This document shows, one piece after another, positions 26,456-36,192 of a stretch of DNA of 64,000 nt. This stretch comes from Leptospira limi. Lineage in GTDB: Bacteria; Spirochaetota; Leptospiria; Leptospirales; Leptospiraceae. The stretch is from assembly GCF_026151395.1 (NCBI RefSeq), contig NZ_JAMQPV010000004.1, forward strand, positions 186,001 to 250,000. Reading direction: 5' to 3'. Numbering within the stretch: position 1 is the first letter of the stretch; each line of letters begins with the position of its first letter. The notes beneath the pieces were generated by a model. It made no database searches. It was not told where the DNA came from and saw nothing but the letters and a program-made list of their open reading frames with translations. A program made the translations under genes and the position numbers.

Positions 26456-27694
26456 ATGAACATTCGTGTTTTCTATCACAAACTTTTGGGCAAACAATTT
26501 GACCCAATTTCATTAATTGCAGTTTACTCAGAAATCTTAAACAAACTGTATTTTTTAGGATTCGCCTATACCCTTGCTTATGCTCATAGCGTTTATTTAG
26601 AGTGGGGAAAAGTGGATCTTACGAATTGTTACCTTTCATTTTCCCAACTCATCATCAGTTTATGCTTAATTGGGATTTCTTTTTTTTATCGAACAGTGAA
26701 CACAAGTATTACTAATCTAGTTCGAATTCTGTTTTTATCCTTAGTCTTAGTCGAAATCGAAACTGGCTTTCATGATCCAACAATTCCTTATTTTGATCCA
26801 AGGAATTGGTTAACCATCATCGCACTCATTGGTTCAAATTCGTTTTTTTATCCAGGACTTGTTTGGCAGTTTATTTTTGAATGGACCCTTGTTTTTTGCT
26901 TTTATTTGATACGAGTTTTCATCCAAAATGATTCTTTGATTCCAGAAGAAACATGGAGAGAGATGTCAACTATTGTACCATTATTCTTAGTTTCTTTTTT
27001 TCTAAACCATTGGTGGTTCCAAACACGATACATCGCAGCTTATCGTGGTATGTTACTCGAAGAAAAACGTAGGACTTTTTTCCAAGACATCCATGATAGT
27101 TTGGGTTCTAAACTCACGGACTTAGTATTACTCTGCCAAACATTAGAGTCCAATTCAGTAGAAACTTCCACGGCTGTGATCCATAAAATCAAAGAACTTT
27201 CTTCTGATGCGTTAGAATCTTTACGGAACCAAGTAAAAGAAGAAGACCAGAGAGTAATTTTACAGGAATCTCTGGTTGATGGTCTGCAACTCCTGGTTAA
27301 AAAAAGATATAAAATGTTAGGCAGGGAAATTTTAATCCAAAGCGAATCACTTAAGGAACGATTGATCTCAATCAAAGAACCTGAGGCTGCACATCATTTA
27401 TTACAAATTTTCAATGAAATCAGTACCAATGATTTAAGACATGGTAGTGGAAAAACAATTTGTCGTTTAGAGGAAACTGAAAATTTCATCTCCTTTGATT
27501 TTGCCACAGAAAACAAGGTAACAAATCCACAATCTCCAAACGTAAACATTGCGAATCCAGAATCATTTTTGGATTTGGGAATCGGAGAAAAAGGGATTGA
27601 ACAAAGAATCCAATTCCTAAATGGTCAATTAGAAATTAGTCCATCTCCTTACCGGATCAAAATGCAAATCCCGAAATCATTATTCTTATTATGA
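26456..27694 (+). CDS. Membrane sensor histidine kinase, NarX-like (HisKA_3)
   Basis: The first 190 residues form about five or six membrane helices with almost no extracytoplasmic domain. The phosphoacceptor H213 lies in FFQDIHDSLGSKLTDLVLL, the HisKA_3 dimerisation motif. The ATPase region has NEISTNDLRHGSGKT as a diverged N-box and LGIGEKGIEQRIQFLNGQLE as the G2-like end. The stop overlaps the response regulator start by four bases, so the pair forms one two-component system. The signal is unknown; the compact membrane sensor suggests an envelope or membrane cue. Confidence 0.9.
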   Translation: MNIRVFYHKLLGKQFDPISLIAVYSEILNKLYFLGFAYTLAYAHSVYLEWGKVDLTNCYLSFSQLIISLCLIGISFFYRTVNTSITNLVRILFLSLVLVEIETGFHDPTIPYFDPRNWLTIIALIGSNSFFYPGLVWQFIFEWTLVFCFYLIRVFIQNDSLIPEETWREMSTIVPLFLVSFFLNHWWFQTRYIAAYRGMLLEEKRRTFFQDIHDSLGSKLTDLVLLCQTLESNSVETSTAVIHKIKELSSDALESLRNQVKEEDQRVILQESLVDGLQLLVKKRYKMLGREILIQSESLKERLISIKEPEAAHHLLQIFNEISTNDLRHGSGKTICRLEETENFISFDFATENKVTNPQSPNVNIANPESFLDLGIGEKGIEQRIQFLNGQLEISPSPYRIKMQIPKSLFLL

Positions 27695-28353
27695 ATGTAG
27701 TCCAAATTGGCATCATAGAAGACAATCCTGACTATTTAGCTTCGTTAGTTGGTGTATTAAAAACAAGAGATACACTTTCCATTTCAACTTGGAATTCTGC
27801 AGAAGCCTTCGATTCAAATCCTCCTAAGGAAGAATTACAATTATTGATTCTTGACATTGGACTCCCAGGTGCCAATGGTATCGATGTTTTAAAAAAATAC
27901 CATACTGTTGAAGTGAGGAAAAGTCTTGTTATCTCTTCCTTACAAACTGATGATGTGATCTTTGCTGCGATCAAACTCGGTGCATCAGGTTATATCTGGA
28001 AGTCTGAATTGGATTCACTTTGGGATACCATCCAAACGATTTTGGAAGGGGGGAGTGTGATTTCTCCTTCCATCGCCACAAAAGTATTGTTAGCATTTCG
28101 GAAACCAGAAACCAACTCTAGTTTAGGTTCTCATCCTAAAAAAGAAAAAGAATTGGGTTTAGAAGTTTTATCCCCAAGGGAAAGGCAAATTTTAGAACTC
28201 ATTATTGAAGGAGATACTCCCCATCAAATTGCCCAATTGTTTGGAACAACTATCGGGACTGTCAGGCAACAAATCAAAACCATCTACAGAAAACTCCAAG
28301 TCAATACGAGGGTCCAAATGTTAAAGAAAGCAAGGATATTTGGTATCTTCTGA
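27691..28353 (+). CDS. NarL/LuxR-family response regulator
   Basis: The 220 residues contain a receiver domain with acidic E10-D11, phosphoacceptor D55 in LILDIGLPG, the S/T region VISSLQ and the lysine in YIWKSEL. The C-terminal LuxR-type helix-turn-helix starts at LSPRERQILELIIEGDTPHQ and continues with TTIGTVRQQIKTIYRKLQV. It overlaps its cognate kinase gene by four bases. It should bind DNA when phosphorylated; targets are not visible here. The gene has a long 3' region before the first terminator-like hairpin. Confidence 0.95.
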   Translation: MNVVQIGIIEDNPDYLASLVGVLKTRDTLSISTWNSAEAFDSNPPKEELQLLILDIGLPGANGIDVLKKYHTVEVRKSLVISSLQTDDVIFAAIKLGASGYIWKSELDSLWDTIQTILEGGSVISPSIATKVLLAFRKPETNSSLGSHPKKEKELGLEVLSPRERQILELIIEGDTPHQIAQLFGTTIGTVRQQIKTIYRKLQVNTRVQMLKKARIFGIF

Positions 28354-28471
28354 TTTGAGGGAGGTTTTAGTTTTATACCATCTGGTAGATAGACGAACCG
28401 AAAATTCTAAAGTATAATAAATCCTGAATTCAAGGAATTCTTCTTTTGAGGGTTTTGTAAAAAATTTGGTC

Positions 28472-28615
28472 TTATTTTTTGTTACCTACTTTCGTTTTTT
28501 CCTTTGGTTCGGTGTTTATTTCGGGATCCTTTTTTTTGTGAACTTTATTCTTTAATTCTCCCTTTTTCAATTTGAACTTTTCCTTTAAATGAATGATAAC
28601 CTTATAATACACCAT
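28472..28615 (-). CDS. Possible 47-residue lysine-rich small protein
   Basis: On the minus strand, ATG at 28613-28615 opens 47 codons to TAA at 28472-28474. The product is highly basic (about one third Lys) with a helical first half (YYKVIIHLKEKFKLKKGEL) and a Pro/Glu/Lys tail. No Shine-Dalgarno precedes the ATG and the start lies inside a terminator-like hairpin, so it may be chance in purine-rich DNA. It is included because it fills an otherwise empty 290-base gap and has few expected stops. Confidence 0.22.
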   Translation of the reverse strand: MVYYKVIIHLKEKFKLKKGELKNKVHKKKDPEINTEPKEKTKVGNKK

Positions 28616-28643
28616 CGTGTTCAGTCACGGTGGTGTTTTTTTT
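28609..28643 (+). terminator. Rho-independent terminator downstream of the response regulator
   Basis: An 11-base stem with one G-T pair (28609-28619 with 28626-28636) and a six-base loop is followed by eight T on the plus strand. It lies about 255 bases after the response regulator stop. The interval 28354-28608 is T-rich on this strand and holds no plus-strand gene. Confidence 0.8.
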
Positions 28644-29757
28644 ATTTTCCTAAAAGGAATTTGATTTCACGGAGCACCGTGGACTTACCTTGCATCAGTT
28701 TGGATTCTGAAACGGCAATGGCTTCTTTTTTCCCTTCTTTGGCAAAAAACTGATCCAGAACTGCTTCCCGCAAGGACTCTTCAAACCAAGTTTTGGTTTG
28801 GTCTTCGCGATTTTTCGCATAATATCCGTTTGTTCTTGTGGTAGAGATATAATCGAGAATTAACTTCCAAATTTCATCGATTCCTTTTCCTCCGAGTCCA
28901 CTGCAAGTGGTGGCACGTGGTGTCCACTTGGATTCGGGCGCAGGGAAGAGGTGGAGAGCTGATTCATATTCAGCTCTGGCGCGAGTGGCATAGGCTTCAT
29001 TTTGACCATCGGCTTTGTTGATGGCAATAAGATCTGCCATCTCCATAATCCCTCGTTTGATCCCTTGCAGTTCGTCTCCTGCTCCCGCAAGCATCAGTAA
29101 CAAAAAGAAATCTACCATGGAATGGACTTGGGTTTCAGACTGGCCTACACCCACAGTTTCAATGATGATGGTATCAAACCCCGCCGCTTCACAGAGATAC
29201 ATACTCTCTCGTGTTTTTCGTGCGACACCACCCAGCGAACCACTGCTAGGTGAAGGTCGTATAAATGCATTTTCTGCTTTGGACAAAACTTCCATTCTCG
29301 TTTTATCACCAAGGATGGAACCTTTTGTCCTTTGGCTACTCGGGTCTATGGCTAGCACTGCGAGTTTTCGATTTTGTTCGAGGATAAAACTTCCAAAACT
29401 TTCAATGAAGGTAGATTTTCCCACACCAGGAACACCAGTGATCCCAATGCGAATGGAGTTCCCAAGCTTTGGCATCACAAGTTCTAATATCGCCTGTGCC
29501 TTGTCATTGTGTTCTTCTAAATTACTTTCCACAAGGGTGATGGCCTTGGAGAGGGCAGTTCGGTTTCCCGAAAGGATTCCTTCTGCAAGAGATTCTGGCG
29601 TCGTATCTTTTTTCGATAAGGATTTTCGTTGTTCTTTGATATAAGGAGAAATGGCAGGAGCATCCGCAACACCAGGATTGACCGAAAGGGCAGACTTAAG
29701 CCTTTCGTTGTCACTCGAACGATTTGGTTTCTCTGAGTCTTTGTTTTCCTGATTCAT
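28642..29757 (-). CDS. meaB: Methylmalonyl-CoA mutase-associated GTPase (MeaB/ArgK family)
   Basis: MeaB is the G3E-family GTPase chaperone that gates cofactor loading and protects methylmalonyl-CoA mutase from inactivation. The 371 residues include Walker A GVPGVGKS at 108-115, LAIDPSSQRTKGSILGDKTR at about 134-153, IIETVGVGQSE for the G3 region, and AINKADG as the NKxD motif. The first 50 residues are a polar extension longer than in many homologues. It is the third enzyme-related gene of the mutase operon, 144 bases after mutB; that gap has a small hairpin but no gene. Confidence 0.95.
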   Translation of the reverse strand: MNQENKDSEKPNRSSDNERLKSALSVNPGVADAPAISPYIKEQRKSLSKKDTTPESLAEGILSGNRTALSKAITLVESNLEEHNDKAQAILELVMPKLGNSIRIGITGVPGVGKSTFIESFGSFILEQNRKLAVLAIDPSSQRTKGSILGDKTRMEVLSKAENAFIRPSPSSGSLGGVARKTRESMYLCEAAGFDTIIIETVGVGQSETQVHSMVDFFLLLMLAGAGDELQGIKRGIMEMADLIAINKADGQNEAYATRARAEYESALHLFPAPESKWTPRATTCSGLGGKGIDEIWKLILDYISTTRTNGYYAKNREDQTKTWFEESLREAVLDQFFAKEGKKEAIAVSESKLMQGKSTVLREIKFLLGK

Positions 29758-29901
29758 TTGATTCTCTGTGAAGCGTAAGAACGTCTTGGTTGTATTTTGA
29801 ATCCAGTTTTGTCAGACACCAAACGAACACCGACTGCCCCATTGACAAGTCGGCGATTGTTGTTTGATTCAGTGTTTTACCAGAACTTCGCTTTTTAAGC
29901 C

Positions 29902-32040
29902 TTAAGCGGCTCTTCGTTCGCCGAGTAACAAATTGAGGATTTGTTTGGCAGCTTCCGAAATCACAGTTCCTGGTCCAAAAATTGCTGTGGCACCTGATTT
30001 GTAGAGGAAGTCGTAGTCTTGTGCTGGAATAACTCCTCCCACAACAACTAACACATCTTCTGCGCCAAGTTTTTTCAATTCTTCAATCACTTGGGGAACC
30101 AAGGTTTTGTGTCCTGCTGCAAGAGAAGAAACTCCAAGTATGTGGCAGTCGTTTTCTACCACTTGTTTGGCAACTTCTGCAGGTGTTTGGAAAAGAGGCC
30201 CAATATCAACGTCAAAGCCCATATCGGCAAAACTGGTGGAGATCACCTTGGCACCACGGTCATGGCCATCTTGTCCCATTTTGGCAACCATGATCCTTGG
30301 TCGACGGCCTTCGAGTTTGGCAAATTCGTCGGCAAGACCCCGTGCTTCGATATAACCTTTGTCTTCAGAAATTTCTGAGGAGTAAACTCCCGAGATCGAT
30401 CTGATCACAGCTTTATACCTCCCGAATACTTTTTCCATAGCGTATGAAATTTCACCGAGAGAAGCACGTTTTCGCGCAGCATCTACTGCGAGTTCGAGTA
30501 AGTTTCCATTGCCAGTCTCTGCACATTTCGTAATGGCGTTTAACGCAGCTTCTACGGCTGTGTTGTCACGGTCTTTTTTCATTTGTTCGAGTCGTTTGAT
30601 TTGGGCGAGTCGAACTGCAGTGTTATCGATGTCTAAAATATCAAGTGGGGCTTCCTTATCCAAACGGAATCGGTTCACTCCTACGATCACATCTTTTCCA
30701 GAGTCGATACGAGCTTGTTTTCTCGCGGATGCTTCTTCGATCCGCATCTTTGGAATTCCCGTCTCAATCGCCTCTGCCATACCACCTAATTTTTGTACTT
30801 CGGTGATGAGGTCCCATGCTTTGTGGACTAAATCGTTTGTGAGTTTTTCCACATAAAAGGATCCACCCCAAGGGTCGATGACACGGTGGATGTTGGTTTC
30901 TTCTTGTAGATAAATTTGCGTGTTACGAGCAATCCTCGCAGAGAAGTCAGTCGGTAGGGCAATCGCTTCATCAAGAGCATTCGTATGAAGGGATTGTGTA
31001 TGGCCAAGCGCCGCTGCCATGGCTTCAATACAAGTCCTTCCTACGTTATTGAATGGGTCTTGTTCTGTGAGGGACCATCCAGACGTTTGGCAATGGGTTC
31101 GGAGAGCCAAAGACTTTGTCGATTTCGGTTGGAACTGGTTTACGATTTTGGCCCAAAGCAGACGCCCCGCACGCATCTTGGCAATCTCCATAAAATGGTT
31201 CATCCCAATTGCCCAAAAGAAAGAGAGGCGTGGTGCAAATTCATCTACAGAAAGCCCAGAAGCGATTCCTGTTTTGATGTATTCCCAACCATCCGCAAGT
31301 GTATAAGCAAGTTCCAAATCCGCAGTGGCACCGGCTTCTTGCATGTGGTAACCAGAGATGGAGATGGAGTTAAACTTTGGCATGTATTTAGAAGTGTAAC
31401 CAAAGATGTCCGCGATGATTTTCATCGAATGTTTTGGCGGGTAGATGTAAGTGTTCCTCACCATAAACTCTTTCAAAATATCATTTTGGATGGTACCGGA
31501 AAGTTTGTCCTTAGAGACCCCTTGTTCTTCTGCTGCAACAATATAGAATGCAAGGACTGGGATGACCGCACCATTCATGGTCATGGAAACAGACATCTGA
31601 TCGAGAGGGATTTGGTCGAAGAGGATCTTCATGTCGAGGACAGAGTCAATCGCCACACCCGCTTTCCCCACGTCTCCTACGACTCGTTCGTGGTCGGAAT
31701 CATATCCCCTATGGGTCGCCAGGTCAAAGGCAACAGAAAGTCCCTTTTGCCCTGCGGCTAAGTTTCTACGATAAAAGGCATTTGATTCTTCTGCCGTGGA
31801 AAATCCTGCATATTGGCGGACCGTCCAAGGTTTGTTCACATACATGGTGGAATAAGGCCCACGTAAGTAAGGAGGGATTCCCGCTGCATAGTTTAAGTGT
31901 TCCAAACCTTCCAAATCGGTAGGTTGGTACCGAGATTGGATGGAGATCCCTTCTGCCGTTTGCCAAAGCGAAATGGACTTTGGGTCTGGTTTTGGGGCGC
32001 TAAAAGAAAGTGGGGTAGTTGCAAAATTAGGTTTATTCAT
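29902..32040 (-). CDS. mutB: Methylmalonyl-CoA mutase large subunit (catalytic, B12-binding)
   Basis: The enzyme interconverts methylmalonyl-CoA and succinyl-CoA with adenosylcobalamin. The 712 residues have the catalytic TIM barrel ([20 protein letters not shown] at about 61-80 and [20 protein letters not shown] further on). The C-terminal cobalamin domain carries the DxHxxG motif in [13 protein letters not shown] and the later GGVIPAQD. The start overlaps mutA by eight bases, so the subunits are coupled. In leptospires, which live on fatty acids, this route would handle propionyl-CoA from odd-chain or branched substrates. Confidence 0.97.
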   Translation of the reverse strand: MNKPNFATTPLSFSAPKPDPKSISLWQTAEGISIQSRYQPTDLEGLEHLNYAAGIPPYLRGPYSTMYVNKPWTVRQYAGFSTAEESNAFYRRNLAAGQKGLSVAFDLATHRGYDSDHERVVGDVGKAGVAIDSVLDMKILFDQIPLDQMSVSMTMNGAVIPVLAFYIVAAEEQGVSKDKLSGTIQNDILKEFMVRNTYIYPPKHSMKIIADIFGYTSKYMPKFNSISISGYHMQEAGATADLELAYTLADGWEYIKTGIASGLSVDEFAPRLSFFWAIGMNHFMEIAKMRAGRLLWAKIVNQFQPKSTKSLALRTHCQTSGWSLTEQDPFNNVGRTCIEAMAAALGHTQSLHTNALDEAIALPTDFSARIARNTQIYLQEETNIHRVIDPWGGSFYVEKLTNDLVHKAWDLITEVQKLGGMAEAIETGIPKMRIEEASARKQARIDSGKDVIVGVNRFRLDKEAPLDILDIDNTAVRLAQIKRLEQMKKDRDNTAVEAALNAITKCAETGNGNLLELAVDAARKRASLGEISYAMEKVFGRYKAVIRSISGVYSSEISEDKGYIEARGLADEFAKLEGRRPRIMVAKMGQDGHDRGAKVISTSFADMGFDVDIGPLFQTPAEVAKQVVENDCHILGVSSLAAGHKTLVPQVIEELKKLGAEDVLVVVGGVIPAQDYDFLYKSGATAIFGPGTVISEAAKQILNLLLGERRAA

Positions 32041-33853
32041 TTGTTTTCCCGATCCATTTGGTTTGGGCTTTTTCCATAAACTGAACGAGGTTACGTTTCA
32101 TGTGGATGAAGTCGTCGATTCCGAGGGATTCTGCTTGGCTTACCAGGTCTTTTGGGTATCCAGCAAGTAGTTTCCAAGAGTTTGGAAGTTGGGTTGCCAT
32201 TTCCTTTGCAAATTCAGGAAGGTAGGTCGCATACTCTTCGTCAGACGAACAAAGGACAACGATCTCAGCTCCCGATTCCTTTGCTTTGGTAACTCCTTCT
32301 TTTACAGAGGCAAATCCAAGGTTGTCGATGATTTCGTATCCTAGGCAACCAATGAAGTTGGAGCTAAAACCAGCACGTGCTTTTCGCATCGTTAGGTCCC
32401 CAATGGTTAGTAAAAATACCTTAGGTGCTTTTTTCCCAGAAGCAACATGGAGGTCTGTTTTGTTTCTCCACTTGTCAAATTCATAAGAAAGTCTGAGTGG
32501 CACCAAACGTTCGTATGTTGATTTTTCTGAGTAAAATAGCCGTTTTTCAGTTTCGGCCACTGATTCTTTAAGTTCGGCATGCCGTTCTGTTGGGAGTGGG
32601 TATTGGTTTGTTCCAAGCAGGATTTCTTTTTTGGTAGCAAGAGCTTCGCGTTTTTTGGAAGCACGAGTTTGGATTTCTGTTTGGATGGTTCCTTTTTTCA
32701 AAGAAACACCGAACCCACCTTCTTTTTCTACAGTTTGGAATTTTTCCCAAGCCGTTTCCGCTAATTTTTTCGTGAGAACTTCTAAGTAGTACGAACCTGA
32801 AGCAGGGTCTTCTACTTTGTCGAGGAAGGATTCGTAACGAAGAAGGAGTTGTGCATTCCTTGCAATTCGTTTGCCTAACTCTTGTTTTGTGGTATATTCG
32901 GAATCAAAAGGCGATACTGCGATAAAATCAGCACCACCAATTATGGCAGACATAGCAGCCGTTGTTCCCCGTAACATATTCACGTAGGGATCATATGCCG
33001 TGTATTGGAAATTAGAAGTTTGGGCAAGGATGAGGGCAGGAAGCATTTCTCCAAGGCCTGGTTTGTAGGCATTTAAAACTTCAGTCCAAAGGATTCGCAT
33101 AGCGCGGAATTTGGCGATCTCTGTGAAATAATCAGAGCCAATTCCCATCCAAAACCAGAGGTTTGACGCTGCATCTTCGATGGACACACCTGCATCCAAA
33201 TGTCGGTTTAGGTAATCCACACCCCAAGAAAGGGAATAGGCAAGTTCTTGGCCAATGGAAGCACCAGAATCCCGTAAGTACAAACTATGAATTCCAACTC
33301 CAGAAAACCCTTTGGTTCCCGAGAGGGATTGGAATGTTTTGCCAATGTTATTTTCTTCACAACCAAGTTCTCCACAAAGAAGAGCAGTACCATACGGGTC
33401 GAAGTCACCGAGTACTGTGTTATGCGAAGGTATAAGTTTTTTGAATGTGTCACTGAACTTTGGAGTTCGTGTGGCGAGTGAAACAATGAGGGGAATCTCA
33501 CCCACTGATTTTGCCAAAGATTCTAAATCGGAAGCTGAGGAGATTTTACATCCATAATGTTTTCCAGCTTCTTCATGAGAAATGAGGATGGCTGCATCAA
33601 CACCTTTCTCTGTTACAGATTTTGTTTCGGATTCGGATGTGATAGATTCGGTTACTTTCCATCCAGGGTTTCGTTTGAAAACTCTAGGCAAAACAGGAAG
33701 GTCTTCTTTACGATAAAACGGTTCAATTTTAAAACCTTCTTCTGTTTCCCAGGTCACTTTGTCCCAAGGACTACCTTTTAGGTCTTTGAGGATTTGGTTT
33801 TTCCAATCCTCAGTGGATACTTCAGGAAAATCTGAAAATAAAAATTCGTTCAA
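32033..33853 (-). CDS. mutA: Methylmalonyl-CoA mutase small subunit
   Basis: This is the non-catalytic partner of MutB. The 606 residues keep the barrel (for example [20 protein letters not shown] and [19 protein letters not shown]). The C-terminal Rossmann-like domain lacks the DxHxxG cobalamin histidine: the matching place reads [14 protein letters not shown], as expected for small subunits. Translation starts at a TTG (33851-33853) after AGAGGA, one base beyond the stop of the small exported protein gene upstream. It is followed by mutB with an eight-base overlap. Confidence 0.95.
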   Translation of the reverse strand: MNEFLFSDFPEVSTEDWKNQILKDLKGSPWDKVTWETEEGFKIEPFYRKEDLPVLPRVFKRNPGWKVTESITSESETKSVTEKGVDAAILISHEEAGKHYGCKISSASDLESLAKSVGEIPLIVSLATRTPKFSDTFKKLIPSHNTVLGDFDPYGTALLCGELGCEENNIGKTFQSLSGTKGFSGVGIHSLYLRDSGASIGQELAYSLSWGVDYLNRHLDAGVSIEDAASNLWFWMGIGSDYFTEIAKFRAMRILWTEVLNAYKPGLGEMLPALILAQTSNFQYTAYDPYVNMLRGTTAAMSAIIGGADFIAVSPFDSEYTTKQELGKRIARNAQLLLRYESFLDKVEDPASGSYYLEVLTKKLAETAWEKFQTVEKEGGFGVSLKKGTIQTEIQTRASKKREALATKKEILLGTNQYPLPTERHAELKESVAETEKRLFYSEKSTYERLVPLRLSYEFDKWRNKTDLHVASGKKAPKVFLLTIGDLTMRKARAGFSSNFIGCLGYEIIDNLGFASVKEGVTKAKESGAEIVVLCSSDEEYATYLPEFAKEMATQLPNSWKLLAGYPKDLVSQAESLGIDDFIHMKRNLVQFMEKAQTKWIGKTNE

Positions 33854-33854
33854 T

Positions 33855-34163
33855 TTATTCCTCTACGATTTGGTAATCTTCCATATAACCAGGGAAGTCG
33901 CCTAACCCTCGTGTGAAGGTGAATTTTGCAGGGTATACAACCAATCTTCTTCCAGATTGCAAAAAAGTTCCAGAGAGAAGAGTGAAGGGAGATGCGACGA
34001 TAAATGCAGCAGTTCCTAATACAGTACCTGCAAGTCCCATGGGACGAGCAACGATGAGATCTATCAACATTTCTCCGCCAGAAGGGACTTCTCTTGCAGA
34101 TAAGGTTTGTGTCCACAAAAGACAGATTAAGAAAAGGATAGACAAGGGTCGTGTTTGTTTCAT
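33855..34163 (-). CDS. Small exported protein heading the mutase operon
   Basis: I choose the ATG at 34161-34163, which gives 102 residues with a clean signal peptide (MKQTRPLSILFLICLLWTQT, ending LSA before REV). Earlier ATGs at 34187 and 34274 would add a polar extension and run into the divergent gene. The mature part has LIVARPMGLAGTVLGTAAFI and VASPFTLLSGT, a glycine-rich hydrophobic hairpin, and TFTRGLGDF at the end. This pattern occurs in small exported proteins of unknown function in proteobacteria. The stop is one base before the mutA start, so it is cotranscribed with the mutase genes. Confidence 0.7.
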   Translation of the reverse strand: MKQTRPLSILFLICLLWTQTLSAREVPSGGEMLIDLIVARPMGLAGTVLGTAAFIVASPFTLLSGTFLQSGRRLVVYPAKFTFTRGLGDFPGYMEDYQIVEE

Positions 34164-34229
34164 AGGCTGATCACTCGGGCTTTCCATCTGATGAAATCTC
34201 GAGAATGATATCTGTGTAAAGTAAGAAAT

Positions 34230-34898
34230 ATGGCTAAAGAAATTGTTTTGTTTGTTCTCTTTTCTGTTGTACATCTACTTGCGATCGTTACGATCTCAAA
34301 GGAAGATGTTTTTTATCTACCTTCCAAAATTGTCCCAATCTTAATCTTGATTGTCGCATTGTTTCGTTCGTTTCCCACATTGGAAAAACGAGGGAAATTG
34401 GTAGCAGTAGGACTTGTTTTTTCTCTATTTGGAGATAGTTTTTTGGCCATTCCAAAAGAAGGTTATTTTGTCCCAGGGCTTGGCTCTTTTCTTATCGCCC
34501 AATTGATTTATTCGTATGCATTTACCATTGATTCCAAAATCAAACCTCTCCTTGCCATTCCTTTTTTATTATTTGGATGTTCGTTCTTTATGGTACTAGT
34601 TCCGAAATTGGGTGCTCTCACAATCCCTGTTGGATTTTATATCTCTGCCATTTGCCTTATGGGTTGGAGAGCTGCCGCGAGAAATTCGATCACCAAACCA
34701 TTTTATTTAGGTCTCCTCGGTGCTCTGGTTTTTATCCTATCGGACTCCATTATCGCATATTCAATGTTTCTCAACCGTGAAATGGACCGATCCGTTGCAT
34801 CTCTTGGAATCATGATCACTTATTATCTTGCACAACTACTCATTTATGCTGCAACAAAGACAGAAGAGTTAGATGTTCAATCAGTGAAAAATACTTGA
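34230..34898 (+). CDS. YhhN/TMEM86-family membrane protein (lysoplasmalogenase-like)
   Basis: The 222 residues form about eight membrane helices. Family motifs visible are LVFSLFGDSFLAIP at about 68-81, GALVFILSDSIIAYS at about 164-178 and MITYYLAQLLIYAAT at about 195-209, with conserved aspartates in the first two. Animal TMEM86 and some bacterial homologues hydrolyse the vinyl-ether bond of lysoplasmalogens. Activity in leptospires is not known. It is divergent from the mutase operon and stands alone. Confidence 0.85.
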   Translation: MAKEIVLFVLFSVVHLLAIVTISKEDVFYLPSKIVPILILIVALFRSFPTLEKRGKLVAVGLVFSLFGDSFLAIPKEGYFVPGLGSFLIAQLIYSYAFTIDSKIKPLLAIPFLLFGCSFFMVLVPKLGALTIPVGFYISAICLMGWRAAARNSITKPFYLGLLGALVFILSDSIIAYSMFLNREMDRSVASLGIMITYYLAQLLIYAATKTEELDVQSVKNT

Positions 34899-34956
34899 TT
34901 CACTTCGCTCAAACGAGTATCGTATTTATGGTTTTACAAAACCAGGGAAAGGGATT

Positions 34957-35703
34957 ATGAAATCACTAAAAAAAACATCCTTTATTGAAGCAGTAGCAGC
35001 TGCGATTGAACACGAGGTTCAATGTTTCAATTTTTATCTTAAACTATCTGAAAGTTTGCCTGAAGGTCAAATTAGAGAACTTTTCAGCCAACTTGCGTTA
35101 GATGGTGATGAGCATATCAAATACATCAAAGACATTTATAAAAGTGCAGAGGGGAAAGAACTTCCTAACCTCAAACAACTTTCGGAGATTGAAAAATTCC
35201 ATTCTTCCACCATCCAAAAGATCATGGATCGTTTGGACCGAAACAAAAATGCAGAAGTCAAAGCTGACGAAAAGAAGGCCATTGAACTTGCCATTCGCGA
35301 AGGGGAAGATGCACGTAATTTTTATGCGACTGTCCGTGGAAAATTCCAAGATCCAAAAATCAATTTGTTGTTTCAAAAATTAGCAAATTTTAATGAATCC
35401 AATAACTCACTTTTGGAAGCCCAAGCAATGGCGATGGAACAATCCACTCCAGCAGACCAAGTTTTTTATTGGGAAGATGAAGAGTTACTTGCACAAGTAA
35501 ACCAACCTTCGAAGTCACAAGGGAAATCAAAACCAAGTGCGAAACCAAAAACAACGGCAAAGGCAAAACCGGCATCCAAACCTGTCGCTAAACCACAAAA
35601 CAAAGTGAAGGCGAAAAAAGCTGTTAAAAAGGCAGCAAAACCTACACCTAAAAAAGCCAAACCAAAGGCAAAACCTGCAAAGAAAAAAGGTAAGAAAAAA
35701 TAG
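34957..35703 (+). CDS. Ferritin-like protein with histone-H1-like Lys/Ala/Pro tail
   Basis: Residues 1-160 form a four-helix rubrerythrin/ferritin-like domain: FIEAVAAAIEHEVQCFNFY, LALDGDEHIKYIKDI, AIELAIREGEDARNFYATV and FQKLANFNESNNSLLEAQ. The di-iron ligands look incomplete: the second helix lacks a clean ExxH and the last has Asn where His is usual. Residues about 185-248 are a low-complexity basic tail (KPKTTAKAKPASKPVAKPQN, PKKAKPKAKPAKKKGKKK). Such tails bind DNA or RNA, so a nucleoid-associated or Dps-like function is possible. The stop overlaps the next start by one base. Confidence 0.8.
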   Translation: MKSLKKTSFIEAVAAAIEHEVQCFNFYLKLSESLPEGQIRELFSQLALDGDEHIKYIKDIYKSAEGKELPNLKQLSEIEKFHSSTIQKIMDRLDRNKNAEVKADEKKAIELAIREGEDARNFYATVRGKFQDPKINLLFQKLANFNESNNSLLEAQAMAMEQSTPADQVFYWEDEELLAQVNQPSKSQGKSKPSAKPKTTAKAKPASKPVAKPQNKVKAKKAVKKAAKPTPKKAKPKAKPAKKKGKKK

Positions 35704-36185
35704 TGAAATACCAAGTCATCCATACATTCCCAGTTCCCTTAGATAAACTTTTGCATGCAAGAGAGGAGAGATACAAACACCTAGACCAGTTTCCGGATCT
35801 AAAGAATGTAACTTTACTCGAAGAAAAAAAAGAAGGGAACCTCATCCACCAAAAACGAAAGGTGAGTTTAGAAGGATCAATGCCTGCCGTTTTATCGGCG
35901 GCTTTGAATGATCTTTCTTTGTTAGAAGAGTCTACCTTTGATACCACAACCAACACACATGAGTTTAAAATTGCCCCACCTGGCAAAGACAATGTATTTG
36001 TGATCAAAGGGAAAAGTAAATACGAGGCAAGTGGATCTGAGTCCAAACGTTCTTATGATGTGGATGTGATTTCTAGTTTGCTCTTTGTTTCTCCGATTGT
36101 GGAAAAAGCGATTGAAGAAATTCACAAACATAGTTTGGAGAAGGATAGAAAATCCATCGCCAAATTTCTAGGGGTTGAATCCTAA
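35703..36185 (+). CDS. DUF2505-type (START-like) protein
   Basis: The GTG start at 35703 shares one base with the stop of the ferritin-like gene. The 160 residues have the N-terminal pattern YQVIHTFPVPLDKLLHAREE and alternating strands typical of DUF2505 proteins of the START/SRPBCC superfamily, which form a hydrophobic ligand pocket. It has no signal peptide or membrane segment. Coupling with the ferritin-like gene suggests a common expression pattern; the ligand is unknown. Confidence 0.72.
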   Translation: MKYQVIHTFPVPLDKLLHAREERYKHLDQFPDLKNVTLLEEKKEGNLIHQKRKVSLEGSMPAVLSAALNDLSLLEESTFDTTTNTHEFKIAPPGKDNVFVIKGKSKYEASGSESKRSYDVDVISSLLFVSPIVEKAIEEIHKHSLEKDRKSIAKFLGVES

Positions 36186-36192
36186 GGAAGAA

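Noticed and set aside
29758..29901. A small hairpin (ACCGACT/AGTCGG) between mutB and meaB as a terminator
   Set aside because: Short stem with a long loop and no T-run; the genes are more likely in one transcript.
30985..31761. A 258-codon open frame on the plus strand inside mutB
   Set aside because: It is wholly antisense to a well-supported enzyme gene, has no recognisable domain, and such shadow frames are common opposite biased codons.
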